NCBI GenBank assembly: GCA_963575745.1
Contig: CAUYUJ010009591.1
Coordinates: forward strand, 112,938 to 176,937
Direction: 5' to 3'
Source of the DNA: Prorocentrum cordatum
Lineage: Eukaryota; Sar; Dinophyceae; Prorocentrales; Prorocentraceae
DNA: 64,000 nucleotides
Positions 1 through 8,871 of the stretch are shown here, piece after piece. The notes beneath the pieces were generated by a model. It was not told where the DNA came from and ran no database searches. It was given only the letters and a program-made list of their open reading frames with translations. Both the position numbers and the translations under genes were made by a program. Each line of letters opens with the position of its first letter. Position 1 is the first letter of the stretch.

Positions 1-38
1 GCTAGTGGCTAGTGGCCCACGCAAGGACGAATTGGCTG

Positions 39-69
39 CCCGGGTTAGGGGTAGCACGCGGGGAGGGCT
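39..69. repeat. Left 31-bp direct repeat bracketing the 10-bp satellite
   Basis: A 31-bp stretch beginning CCCGGGTTAGGGGTAGCAC recurs with one mismatch at 955-985. The two copies sit immediately outside the 10-bp satellite in the same orientation, so the satellite and its border look like one larger repeat unit. A third partial copy (GTTAGGGGTAGCA) lies near 990-1003. Confidence 0.8.
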
Positions 70-71
70 TC

Positions 72-915
72 CAATGCATGCCAACGCATGCTAAGGCATG
101 CCATTGCATGCCAATGCATGCCAACGCATGCCGATGCATACCAACGCATGCCAGAGCATACCAACGCACGCACGCATGCCAACTCATGCCAATGCATGCC
201 AATGCATGCCAATGCATGCCACTGCAGGCCAACGCATGCCAACGCATGCCAAGCGCATGCCAACGCATGCCAACGCATGCCAATGCATGCCAACGCATGC
301 CAACGCATGCCAACGCATGCCAATGCATGCCAATGCACGTCCAACGCATGCCAATGCATGCCAAAGCGTGCCAATGCATGCACACGCATGCCAACGCATG
401 CCAACGCATACCAATACATGCGAACGCATGCCAATCCATGCCAACGCATGCCAATGCATGCCAACGCATGCCAACGCATACCAACGCATGCCATAGTACG
501 CCAACGCATGCCAAGGCATGCCAAGGCACGCACGCCAATGCATGTCAATGCATTCCAAGGCATGCCAACGCATGTCAATGCATGCCAACGCATGCCAATG
601 CGTGCCATAGAACGCCAACGCATGCCAATGCGTGCCAGTGCATGCCAACGCATGCCAACGCATGCCAATGCATGCCAATGCATGCCAATGTATCCGAACG
701 CATGACAATGCATGCCAATGCATGCCAATGCATGCCAATGCATGCCATTGCATGCCAACGCATGCCAATGCATGCCAGTGCATGCGGACACATGCCAATG
801 CATGCCAACGCATGCCAACGCATGTACACGCATGCCAACGCATGCCGCTGCATGCCAACGCATGCCAATGTATGCCAACGCATGCCAATGCATGCCAACG
901 CATGCTAATGCATGC
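72..915. repeat. 10-bp tandem satellite, unit CCAAYGCATG
   Basis: About 80 tandem copies of a 10-bp unit, mostly CCAACGCATG or CCAATGCATG, run with few indels. Each junction creates the palindrome GCATGC. Long ORFs in several frames on both strands (His/Ala/Cys/Met-rich, 10-residue period) are a by-product of the repeat. The period is close to one DNA helical turn, so sequence features are phased on one face of the helix. Confidence 0.95.
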
Positions 916-954
916 CACGGTGAGGGTAGCGCGTGCGGAGAAAAGAGTTGACTA

Positions 955-985
955 CCCGGGTTAGGGGTAGCACACGGGGAGGGCT
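955..985. repeat. Right 31-bp direct repeat bracketing the 10-bp satellite
   Basis: Second copy of the border sequence, identical to 39-69 except for one base (CACACGG here, CACGCGG on the left). Confidence 0.8.
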
Positions 986-1009
986 GCCCTGTTAGGGGTA
1001 GCATTTGGA

Positions 1010-2225
1010 GCGGGAAGATGAGGGGTCAACACATGAAGGGCCAATGCCCCAGCATGAGGGGGTCAACGCATGAGGGGCCAGCCGAGGCCCCAGCATGAGG
1101 GGTCAGGGCATGAGAGGCCGAAGCCCCGGCATGAGGGGTCAACGCATGAAGGGCCAATGACCCAGCATGAGGGGGTCAACGCATGAGGGGCCAGCCAAGG
1201 CCCCAACATGAGGGGTCATGGCATGAGGGACCGAAGCCCCAGCATGGGGGGTCAACGCATGAGTTGCCAATGCCCCAGCATGAGGGGGTCAACGCATGAG
1301 GGGCCAGCTAAGGCCCGAGCATGAGGGGTCAGCGCATGAGGGGCCCAAGCCCTGGCATGAGGGGTCAGCGCATGAAGGATGAAGGGCCAAAGCCCCAGCA
1401 TGAGGGGGTCAACGCATGAGGGGCCAGCCGTGGCCCCAGTTTGAGTGGGTCAACGCATGAGGGGCCAATGCCCGGGCATGAGGGGTCAACGCGTGAAGGG
1501 CCAATGACCCGGCATGAGGGGTCAACGCATGAGGGGCCAGCAGAGGCCCCAGCATGAGCGGGTCAGCGCATGAGGGGCCGAAGCCCCGGCAGGAGGGGTC
1601 AACGCATGAAGGGCCAATGACCCAGCATGAGGGGGTCAACGCATGAGGGACCAGCCAAGGCCCCAGCATGAGCGGGCCAGCGCATGAGGGGCCGAAGCCC
1701 TGGCAGGAGGGCTCAACGCATGAAGGGCCAAAGCCCCAGCATGAGGGGGTCAACGCATTGATGGCCAGCCAAGGCCCCAGCATGAGGGGTCAGGGCATGA
1801 GAGGAAGCCCCGGCATGAAAGATCAACGCCTGAAGGGCCAATGCTCCAGCATGAGGGGGTCAACGCAGGGGGTCAACGCATGAGGGGCCGAAGCCCGGGC
1901 ATGAGGGGTCAACGCATGAGGGGCCAATGCCCCAGCATGAGTGGGTCAGGGCATGGGGGCTCGAAGCCCCAGCATGGGAGGTCAACGAATGAAGGGGCAA
2001 TGACCCAGCATGAGGGGGTCAACGCATGAGGGGCCAGCCGTGGCCCCAGTTTGAGGGGTCAGGACATGAGAGGCCGAAGCCCCGGCAGGAGGGGTCAACG
2101 CATGCAGGGCCAATGCCCTAGCATGAGCGGGTCAGCGCATGAGGGGCCAGCCAAGGCCCCAGAATGAGGGGTCAGGGCAGGATGGGTGAACGCATGAAGG
2201 GCCAATGCCCCAGCATGAGGCGGCA
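1010..2225. repeat. 36-40 bp hairpin satellite, first block
   Basis: Tandem units built on the phrase GTCAACGCATGA followed by GGGGCC...GGCCCC. Each unit holds a short inverted repeat with a variable loop, for example GGGCCAATGCCC, GGGGCCGAAGCCCC or GGGGCCAGCCAAGGCCCC. The 9-mer CAACGCATG is shared with the neighbouring 10-bp satellite. The ORFs seen through it are periodic and not genes. Confidence 0.93.
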
Positions 2226-2699
2226 AGCGCGGGGTAACGCATGAACGGCCACCGACGGCGAGGCGGGCCCCCCCCCGTCTTATCGAGGCATTGCATGGTG
2301 CGGCAAAAGCTTGGGGAGGTGCCGCGAGGGAAGAGACGAGCCAGGACCGCGCCAAAGGGGGAGGGGCCAGGCCCCCCCACCCCCCGGCGCGTCCTGCGAA
2401 GCAGGTACTGTCCTGCACGACGCTAGGGTCGTTCTTTCGTTGCGCCGCTCGCAGGCGCGGCGCGGTCGCGCCTGCAACCCCTGTGCGGGAGCGGTTCCTG
2501 CAGTTTTGTTCCCAGAGGTGCGGGTGGGTGGGGCAATGAAATCGCGCTCTTGCCGCGCACGTATGCCAATGCGCTCGATCCGCGGGAGGGGGCCGGAGTC
2601 GCCGCGCTCTCTCCCAGGAGGCGCTGCGCGCGCGCGGTGCCCCCCGCCCTGCCGTCAGCCCCCTATGCCCTGGCCCGACCCAGCCCAAAGCCAGGGCAG
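2226..2699. other. Unique GC-rich island inside the hairpin satellite
   Basis: About 470 bp of non-repetitive, very GC-rich DNA interrupts the satellite. Overlapping ORFs occur on both strands, but none has a recognisable motif or a clear codon bias. I see no supported gene here. Confidence 0.6.
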
Positions 2700-3835
2700 A
2701 AGCGAATGCCTCAGCATGAAGGGGTCAACGCATGAGGGGCCAGCCAGGACCCCAGCATGAGGGGTGCAGGGCATGAGAGGCCGAAGCCCCGGCAGGAGGG
2801 CTCAACGCATGAAGGGCCAATGACCCAGCAAGAGGGGGTCAACGCATGAGGGGCCAGCCAAGGCCCCAACATGAGGGGGTCAGGGCATGAGCGGCCGAAG
2901 CCCCGGCATGAGGGGTCAACGCATGAGGGGCCAGCCATGGCCTCAGCATGAGGTGTCAGGGCATGAGGGGCCGAAGCCCCCGCATGAGGATGCATGATGG
3001 GTCAACGCATGAAGGGGCACTGCCCCAGCATGTTGGAGTCAATTCATGAGGGGCCAGCCAAGGCCACAGCATGAGGGGTCGACGCGTGAGGGACCAAGGC
3101 CCCAACATGGTGGGTCGACGCATGAAGGGCCAATGCCCCAGCATGAGGGGGCCAACGCATGAGGGGCCAGCCAAGGCCCCAGCATGAGGGGGTCAGCGCA
3201 TGAGGGGCCGAAGCCACGGCATGAGGGGTCAACACATAAGGGGCCAGCCAAGGCCCCAGCATGAGCGGGTCAGCGCATGAGGGGCCGAAGCCACGGCATG
3301 AGGGGTCAACGCATGAAGGGCCAATGACCCAGCATGAGGGGGTCAACGCATGAGGGGCCAGCCAAGGCCCCGGCATGAGCGGGTCAGCGCATGAGGGGCA
3401 GAAGCCCCGGCATGAGGGGTCAACGCCTGAAGGGCAAATGCCCCAGCATGAGGGGGTCAACGCACGAGAGGCCAGCCAAGGCCTCAGCATGAGGGGGTCA
3501 ACGCATGAGGGGCCGAAGCCCTGGCATGAGGGGTCAACGCCTGAAGGGCCAATGCCTCAGCATGAGGGGGTCAACGCATGAGGGGCCAGTGACGTCAAGG
3601 CCCCAGCATGAGGGGTCAGGGCATGAGGGGTGGTCGAAGCCCCGACGCATCAAAGGGCACTGCCCCAGCATGAGGGGGTCAACGCATGAGGGGCCAGCCA
3701 AGGCCCCAGCATGAGGGGTCGACGCGTGAGGGACCAAGGCCCCATCATGGTGTGTCGACATATGAAGGGCGAGCCCCAGCATGAGGGGTAAGCGCATGAG
3801 GGATCGAAGCCCAGGCGTGAGGGGTCAACGCATGA
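2700..3835. repeat. 36-40 bp hairpin satellite, second block
   Basis: The same family as 1010-2225 resumes after the unique island, with the same hairpin types (GGGGCCAGCCAAGGCCCC, GGGCCAATGCCCC). It ends about 65 bp before the assembly gap. Confidence 0.93.
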
Positions 3836-3900
3836 ACACAATGCCTGGCATCGGCACGACTACCCTCTTCAATAGTACAAGACTGGGGAAGGCCCACCCC

Positions 3901-4000
3901 NNNNNNNNNNNNNNNNNNNNNNNNNNNNNNNNNNNNNNNNNNNNNNNNNNNNNNNNNNNNNNNNNNNNNNNNNNNNNNNNNNNNNNNNNNNNNNNNNNNN
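3901..4000. other. Assembly gap (100 N)
   Basis: Exactly 100 N bases. This is a conventional scaffold gap size, so the true distance is unknown. It abuts a CCT microsatellite, a likely cause of the break. Linkage of 1-3900 to the rest depends on scaffolding. Confidence 0.99.
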
Positions 4001-4060
4001 CCTCCTCCTCCTCCTCCTCCTCCTCCTCCTCCTCCTCCTCCTCCTCCTCCTCCTCCTCCG
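4001..4060. repeat. (CCT)n microsatellite
   Basis: About 19 uninterrupted CCT triplets directly after the gap. Confidence 0.97.
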
Positions 4061-4115
4061 GTCGCCGACGGCCCCGGGGTCAACCCGTGCAGGGCCAGGA
4101 CGAGGACAGATCCGT

Positions 4116-4138
4116 TTCAGAGCGTCCTGGAACGCTCT
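4116..4138. repeat. Palindromic AGAGCGT...ACGCTCT unit, isolated copy
   Basis: One copy of the palindromic unit that is tandem at 4598-4662 (AGAGCGT, six-base centre, ACGCTCT-type arm). It is followed at 4139-4176 by a GC-rich segment that recurs at 4669-4705 after the tandem copies, so the palindrome and its flank were duplicated together about 528 bp apart. Confidence 0.7.
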
Positions 4139-4597
4139 GAGAAGGCCGCGGCGCCCGAGACACCCTCCAGAGCCGCGGGATCCCAGGGATTCTCGCTTTA
4201 TCTTCCCCCGATGTCGTCCTCGTCCTTGCTTCGGCTGACGGAGCCAGAGCAGAAGTGAGTCGGAGGGTCGCGCCGCACTGTCGGTGGTGCGGCGCGACTT
4301 GGTGTGTCCGACACTCTCGATCCCAGCGTCGTCGATGCGTCGGCGGGACGATCGTCCGACCTCTGTGCCGATCTGGCCCCATCATGAGATCCTTGTATGC
4401 CCTCGTAGCTCTGTCTTTAGAGTGCGATGGCTTGCTCTGGCGTCCGGAAACCGATGGGAAATCGCCTCTTTGGCGTCGATAAGCGCCGATTGAGCGTCGA
4501 CTAGCTTCGATGAGCGTCGGGTGACGTTGGTTAGCGTCGGTTCGCGAGGGCCAGCAAGATGGCATAGACCGGACGGTGCTAGGACGAGGATAGATCT

Positions 4598-4662
4598 TGT
4601 CCAGAGCGTGCCGGGACGCTCTCAGAGCGTGCCGGAACGCTCTCAGAGCGTTCCGCAACGGT
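4598..4662. repeat. Three tandem palindromic units of about 22 bp
   Basis: Three consecutive units of the form CAGAGCGT-NCCGGN-ACGCTCT. Each arm is the reverse complement of the other. The last unit is imperfect. A single related unit lies at 4116-4138. Confidence 0.75.
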
Positions 4663-4779
4663 CTGTGAAGGCCGCGGCGCCCGAGACATCCTCCAGAGCC
4701 GCCAGATCTCAGAGACTCTCGACTGTTACCCTGTCCCGACTTTATCCTGTTTGACCCAGAAGGGGTTCCAGCTGAAAGG

Positions 4780-4990
4780 GGGTTGTTCAAAGATTTGGTG
4801 CAATTGATTTGTGAGGTTGCAATAGATTTGGGGCGCGCAATTCAGTCTGGTGCGCAATTGTATTGTTGGATTTTCGCGTGCAATACATTACCTGCAATGC
4901 AATGCGCTACAATTGTTTGGCGCAATACATTTGCAATACTATTGCCCCACATTTATTGCACCACCCCCTTTCATTCAGCTGGACCCCCTT
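4780..4990. other. AT-richer block with recurrent GCAAT motifs
   Basis: The core GCAAT/ATTGC recurs roughly every 10-25 bp in variants such as TTGCAATAGATTTG and TGCAATGCAATGCG. Base composition is clearly lower in GC than both flanks. No gene is supported. A similar motif style is seen at 55820-55905. Confidence 0.5.
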
Positions 4991-5149
4991 TTGGTTCAAC
5001 CAAGTTATCCTCGTCCTGGCTTCGTCTTCACGGGAGGCTCCCAGGAATTGCCAGCAAGCAGTCCCGGGAGGCTCCCCGACGGCGGGGCCCAGCCCGGCAC
5101 AGGCGCCCTCGTCGGGAGGCGGGCGCCCCTCGGGGTCCCCCAAACGGGT

Positions 5150-5236
5150 GGTGACCACACCGTGTGGAGAGTCGGTGGGGATTCGAGGTCACCGCACGGT
5201 CGTGGGACTCGGGCCCTTCTCCGAGGACAGACGTTA
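5150..5236 (+). repeat. Dispersed repeat family A, copy 1
   Basis: Contains TGACCACACCGT, GGTGGGGATTCG, CCGCACGGT and CTCCGAGGA in order. The reverse complement of 35745-35835 has the same landmarks in the same order and at similar spacing, so this is a dispersed element present in opposite orientation 30 kb away. Just downstream is a telomere-type repeat. Confidence 0.75.
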
Positions 5237-5250
5237 ATACGTAGTGTAAG

Positions 5251-5272
5251 CCCTAAACCCTAAACCCTAAAC
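5251..5272. repeat. Interstitial telomere-type repeat (CCCTAAA)x3
   Basis: Three perfect head-to-tail CCCTAAA units (last one CCCTAAAC). TTTAGGG is the telomere unit of many algae, plants and dinoflagellates. The array is short and internal, so it is a relict or repair insertion and not a chromosome end. Confidence 0.85.
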
Positions 5273-5737
5273 GTCTCGGGCGACCGAGGCCTCCGAGGTC
5301 CCAAGACCGTGCGTTGACGGACCGTGCGGTGTGAGGTCCTGGGGGACTTCGAGGTCACCGCACGGTCTGTCGCCGCACTGTTTCGGGACTCCAGAGCCCC
5401 CGCCTCCCCGATGCAGCGCGCCGTTCGGGGGGAGGGCGAAGGCCCGCCCGCGCGCGGCGGCGCGGAGCGGAGCGGAGCCCAGCGCCCGCAGCAGGGCGCC
5501 GGCGTGGGAGGTCGCGCGGCGTGCGCAAGAGCACAGGTGATCTCTAGGCCTCCCAGCTGGGGTCCGAGTAGACTTGAGTCGGGCACGTCCCTCTACAGGA
5601 GGAAGATTCCAAAGTAGTCAAAAAAAATGGGGGAACGATTTGTTGAACTTCTTTTCTTGACAATGTCTGAATATTGTTTGACCATTTTCATTTGTTTGTC
5701 CAAATTCTCCCTGGACCTGCCCGACCTATGAGTAGAC

Positions 5738-5859
5738 GGGGTCGGAGGATCGCGCTGCATCGCAGATGCATCGGCGATGCAGAGCCCGCGTTTCTGCACG
5801 CCGATGCATCGCCGACGCATCGCCGACGCATCGCCGATCTTGCGCGATCCTCCGGCCCC
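5738..5859. repeat. Inverted-repeat element family B, copy 1 (MITE-like)
   Basis: A 122-bp segment begins GGGGTCGGAGGATCGCG and ends with the reverse complement of nearly the same sequence (CGCGATCCTCCGGCCCC). Inside are repeated GCATCGCCGATGC-type palindromes. A related copy lies at 6267-6422 and a third, in reverse orientation, at about 53120-53216. There is no coding capacity. Flanks at 5545-5570 and 5868-5885 carry a further inverted pair (GGCCTCCCAGCTGGGG and CCCATCTGGGAGG). Confidence 0.8.
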
Positions 5860-6074
5860 ATATATTCGGAACCCATCTGGGAGGTCTCCAGCATCTGTCT
5901 CGCCCTGAGCTGTTCGCCCCACGCTCCTCGGGAGGCAGCCCCCCCCGATGCTGGCTGCCCAGCCGCGCCGCGGCGCAGAGCGGAGCCCGGCGCCCGACAG
6001 GGCGCGCGGCGTGCGCAGGGCTCAAAGATCGCCAAGCGCGTTCCACTGCTCGCAAAGTCCATCGGCGGCGAGCG

Positions 6075-6225
6075 AGGGGGGGGAGTGGGCAGGAGAAGGC
6101 CTTCCCGGAAGGCGGCGGGACTTCTCAGAAGCCCTCGCGCCCTCTGAGAAGTCGGTGTGCCTTCGGGGAAGGCTCAGGAAACTTCTGACTTCTGAGCCTT
6201 CCGAGAAGGCCTGCCCCTTCTCGCT
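6075..6225. repeat. Hairpin-rich dispersed family C, copy 1
   Basis: Dense short inverted repeats around TTCTCAGAAG and CCTTCCGAGAAGG. The reverse complement of 37787-37936 aligns through the same ordered landmarks (AGAAGGCGGCGGG, CCTCTGAGAA, GAGCCTTCCGAGAAGGCC). A non-coding structured element is likely. Confidence 0.7.
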
Positions 6226-6266
6226 CGCCGCCTAGTCTAGGCCTCCCAGGTGGGGTCGGAGAAGAT

Positions 6267-6422
6267 GGTGTCGGAGGATCGCGACGCGCGACGCATCGCC
6301 GATGCATCGGCGATGCGGCTCGATGTGGGACCCGATTTGCTTCATGTCGACGTCGCTGGTGCACCAGCGACGTCGCCAGTGCTCGGCGATGCATCAGCGA
6401 TCTTGCGCGATCCTCCAACCCC
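6267..6422. repeat. Inverted-repeat element family B, copy 2
   Basis: A 156-bp element with termini GGTGTCGGAGGATCGCGA and TTGCGCGATCCTCCAACCC, which are near reverse complements. The interior GATGCGGCTCGA and ATGTCGACGTCGCTGG stretches are also recognisable in the minus-strand copy at 53120-53216. Confidence 0.8.
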
Positions 6423-6479
6423 ATTGGAACGCGCTTGGCGACAAGAAACAGAGCGCCAGATCTTGCGGGATCCTGCAGA

Positions 6480-6690
6480 CCCAGGGGTGCATTGGCCCAG
6501 GCTTGCGTGCAGGATCTTACAGGATCCGCCCCCAAGACCGCCCCAAGACCGCCGAAAAGGCCTCCAACAGAGCCCCAAGACTGCCCCAGGGAGCCCGAGA
6601 ATTGCCCGGAACGATCCTCAGACGGCCCAAGAGAGCCCCAGGACAAGCCCAAGCTGGGCCCCAACGTGGCCCCAGATGGGCCCAACACGG
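6480..6690. repeat. CCCAAGA-type degenerate repeat, short block
   Basis: Irregular 10-13 bp units based on CCCAAGACGGCCC / CCCAAGAGGCCCC. The same family forms the large arrays at 27486-28330 and 57540-59690. Long ORFs on the minus strand (Leu/Gly/Trp/Ser-rich) are periodic artefacts. The following 6690-7080 holds no feature I can support. Confidence 0.8.
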
Positions 6691-7377
6691 TCAATACACA
6701 GCCACTACTCGCCAGAATTTCTCCGACTCCTGATTCTGACATCATGGCAGATCTCTTACCGATTCTGACTCCGAATATGGCAACCCCGAATTCGACTACC
6801 ACGTCAACCACGCTGCTTTCCACATCCACTCAGGTCGCTGAGGGGGGGCCACTCCCAAACGAAGGACAGTGATGATGTGAAATATAACGGTAAAAAGAAT
6901 GAGTAACCCCACTGGCCCCAAAAACCTCATTGGCCTGATGCCGTCATAATCGATTATCGAAGGGGCAACAGGCTCCCAAGGGCTTTTCAAATTCTAGACG
7001 CTTCGCGTATCCCCACCAGCAGATGGCATCCTTCCAAAGGGGAAGAATGGCAGTTAATAGATTACTGCACCTCCTTCACTGAAGCGCACCATGTGATTAG
7101 GGTCCTCAGCAATGGTCTACCCGGCCCGGCTAGACGGAGGGGCGACAACGAGAGAATACCACACAGGTGCCCTTGTGGTGCACCAGCCAGGAACGTGTGG
7201 ATCACCGCCGGCCCTGACGACGAGGGAGCCGCCTGGTGCGAAAGATGCATCGGCACTGGCCCCCACGCCCCCGCTCTTTGGCAGACCCTTCCCCCTGACA
7301 TTCTCCCCCCCCCCTGAGGGATCAAGCCGAGGCCTACACAAGCACACGGGGACACCTGCAACCTCCCATCAGAAGCG

Positions 7378-7862
7378 GACCGTATGGGCGCTGTCCCCTC
7401 TGTGGGCTCGGGGAAGCGACCGCGGAGCACGTCTGGCACTGGTGCCCAGCGGCGGCATTAGCCTGGTACACCATACGGGGCCCAGACGACCCGCCAACCC
7501 TCGCGCAAGCGATCACCAGCAGCGGCGAACACCAACCCTTGCTTGCCAAAGTGCTGCACCAGATTTCCTTCAGATACTGCGTCAACCTCACCGCCACCCC
7601 ACTTGAGGCCGTCGATGCCGCCAGGCTCATCCTGCACGGCATAGCGGCCACCGACACAGACCAACAAGGTGACAGCGAGGAGGAGGGGCACGGCGGGGAC
7701 GAGCCCCCCAGGAGCAGCAACCCAGACGAGACGGCCGTCTGGACTCTGGACCGTCCTGAGAGATACCTGTCGCACTTGCAACCCCTGCACCACCCCCGAA
7801 AGAGCCATCTGTGGCGCCGCGAGGCCCCACTTGCAGCGACATGCACGCAGGGCAGGAGGTGA
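7378..7862 (+). pseudogene. LINE-type reverse transcriptase C-terminal zinc-knuckle fragment
   Basis: One plus-strand frame reads CPLCGLGEATAEHVWHWC, a C-X2-C-X8-H-X4-C motif of the sort found after the thumb of non-LTR reverse transcriptases, and stays open to 7862. The catalytic reverse transcriptase that should precede it is not recognisable upstream: the frame breaks within the Cys-containing sequence at 7093-7320. The next domain (RNase H) follows on the same strand in another frame, so this is a decayed element. I infer a retroelement origin from motif spacing and from the RNase H neighbour. An alternative is an unrelated CCHC-type finger. Confidence 0.6.
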
Positions 7863-8756
7863 GATCCGCAGACTCCCGGTGGTCACCCGACACCACGACC
7901 CAGGAGACAGAATCGTAGTCCTACAAGCCCCCCAAATGCGGGTGGCTTGGATGCCCCCTGGAAACGGTTGGTTCCCCTGCCCTAGGACCGACGAATCTCC
8001 CACTGCCAGATGGTCCTCAACGTTCTGCCGCGAATGCGGGCTCCACACCACCACGCTGGTCGCCAACACGGGCTTGGAGCCAGGCGACGAAGTCACTGTC
8101 CGCAGCTCGCCCTTCCCCGACTCCAACTCCACCCAATGGCCCTATGAGGTCACCTTCGACGGGGGCGCAAGGTCCATCGAAGGCGGGGGAAAGTCTCCGG
8201 CGCCGGGGCCATCCTGTGGCATCACAATCCCAGCACTGGCTCCCCTCGGGTCCTGGCCATTGCCATCGTCGCGCTCCCCGATTGCGGCAATGCACAGATG
8301 GCAGAGGTGGCTGGCTGCCGTGCTGGGTTAGCGCTGCTCCCCCACCTCAGGGGCCCAATCTGGACGGCCGGGGTTGTCGGCGACAACCTCGCTGCGGTGC
8401 GACATGGCGCTGGCACCGCCAGATACCGAAGGCTCCACCTGGCCCGGCAGATGGAGGCTGAAAGTGCCGGCTGGGTGCTCACGTGGCGAGCGGTCAGGCG
8501 GAGGCTGAACAAGGCTGCAGACAGCCTGGCCACCATTGGGGTCTACTGGGAGGACGCCCTCCGCAAGGAAGGCGTGGCCGCTGTCACCACACACATACAC
8601 TGGGAGAACAACGCTCCCTCCCAGCCCGAGCACTTCCCCGGCATCGACCTAGGGGAAGTCAACCTATGCGACCCCGCGGAAGCGGCGGAGGCCGCTCTCT
8701 TGCTGGAGCATCCTCCCTCCTCTCCCCCCTCTGCTCCGCCCCGATCAGATCGCTGA
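7863..8756 (+). pseudogene. RNase H domain of a non-LTR-like element, one frameshift
   Basis: The first part (to about 8190) carries a Cys-containing linker (FCRECGLH) and then YEVTFDGGAR with the first RNase H aspartate. A one-base shift near 8190 moves the frame. The new frame continues GAGAILWHHN, then NAQMAEVAG with the catalytic glutamate, VVGDNLAAV with the second aspartate, and NKAADSLA with the last aspartate, ending at 8756. All four DEDD positions are therefore present across the two frames, so the break looks recent or is a sequencing error. RNase H removes RNA from RNA-DNA hybrids during retrotransposition. No reverse transcriptase is left upstream. The linked zinc-finger and helicase ORFs follow 115 bp downstream on the same strand. 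Confidence 0.72.
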
Positions 8757-8871
8757 TCGGCCGATCCCCGCGACCTCTAAGGTCATCGCCGCCGAGGCTC
8801 AAGCCCGACCTCCTCCACGCACATTTTCCAGTTCTGCGGCTATCGGCTGCACTTCCCCCCTTTCCTGCGGG

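Noticed and set aside
2-1004. Long overlapping ORFs on both strands, His/Ala/Cys/Met-rich
   Set aside because: They follow the 10-bp satellite period exactly and are open in several frames at once. They are not genes.
1010-3835. CRISPR-like array of regular repeats
   Set aside because: Units are tandem without unique spacers, lengths vary, and the genome is eukaryotic. It is a satellite.
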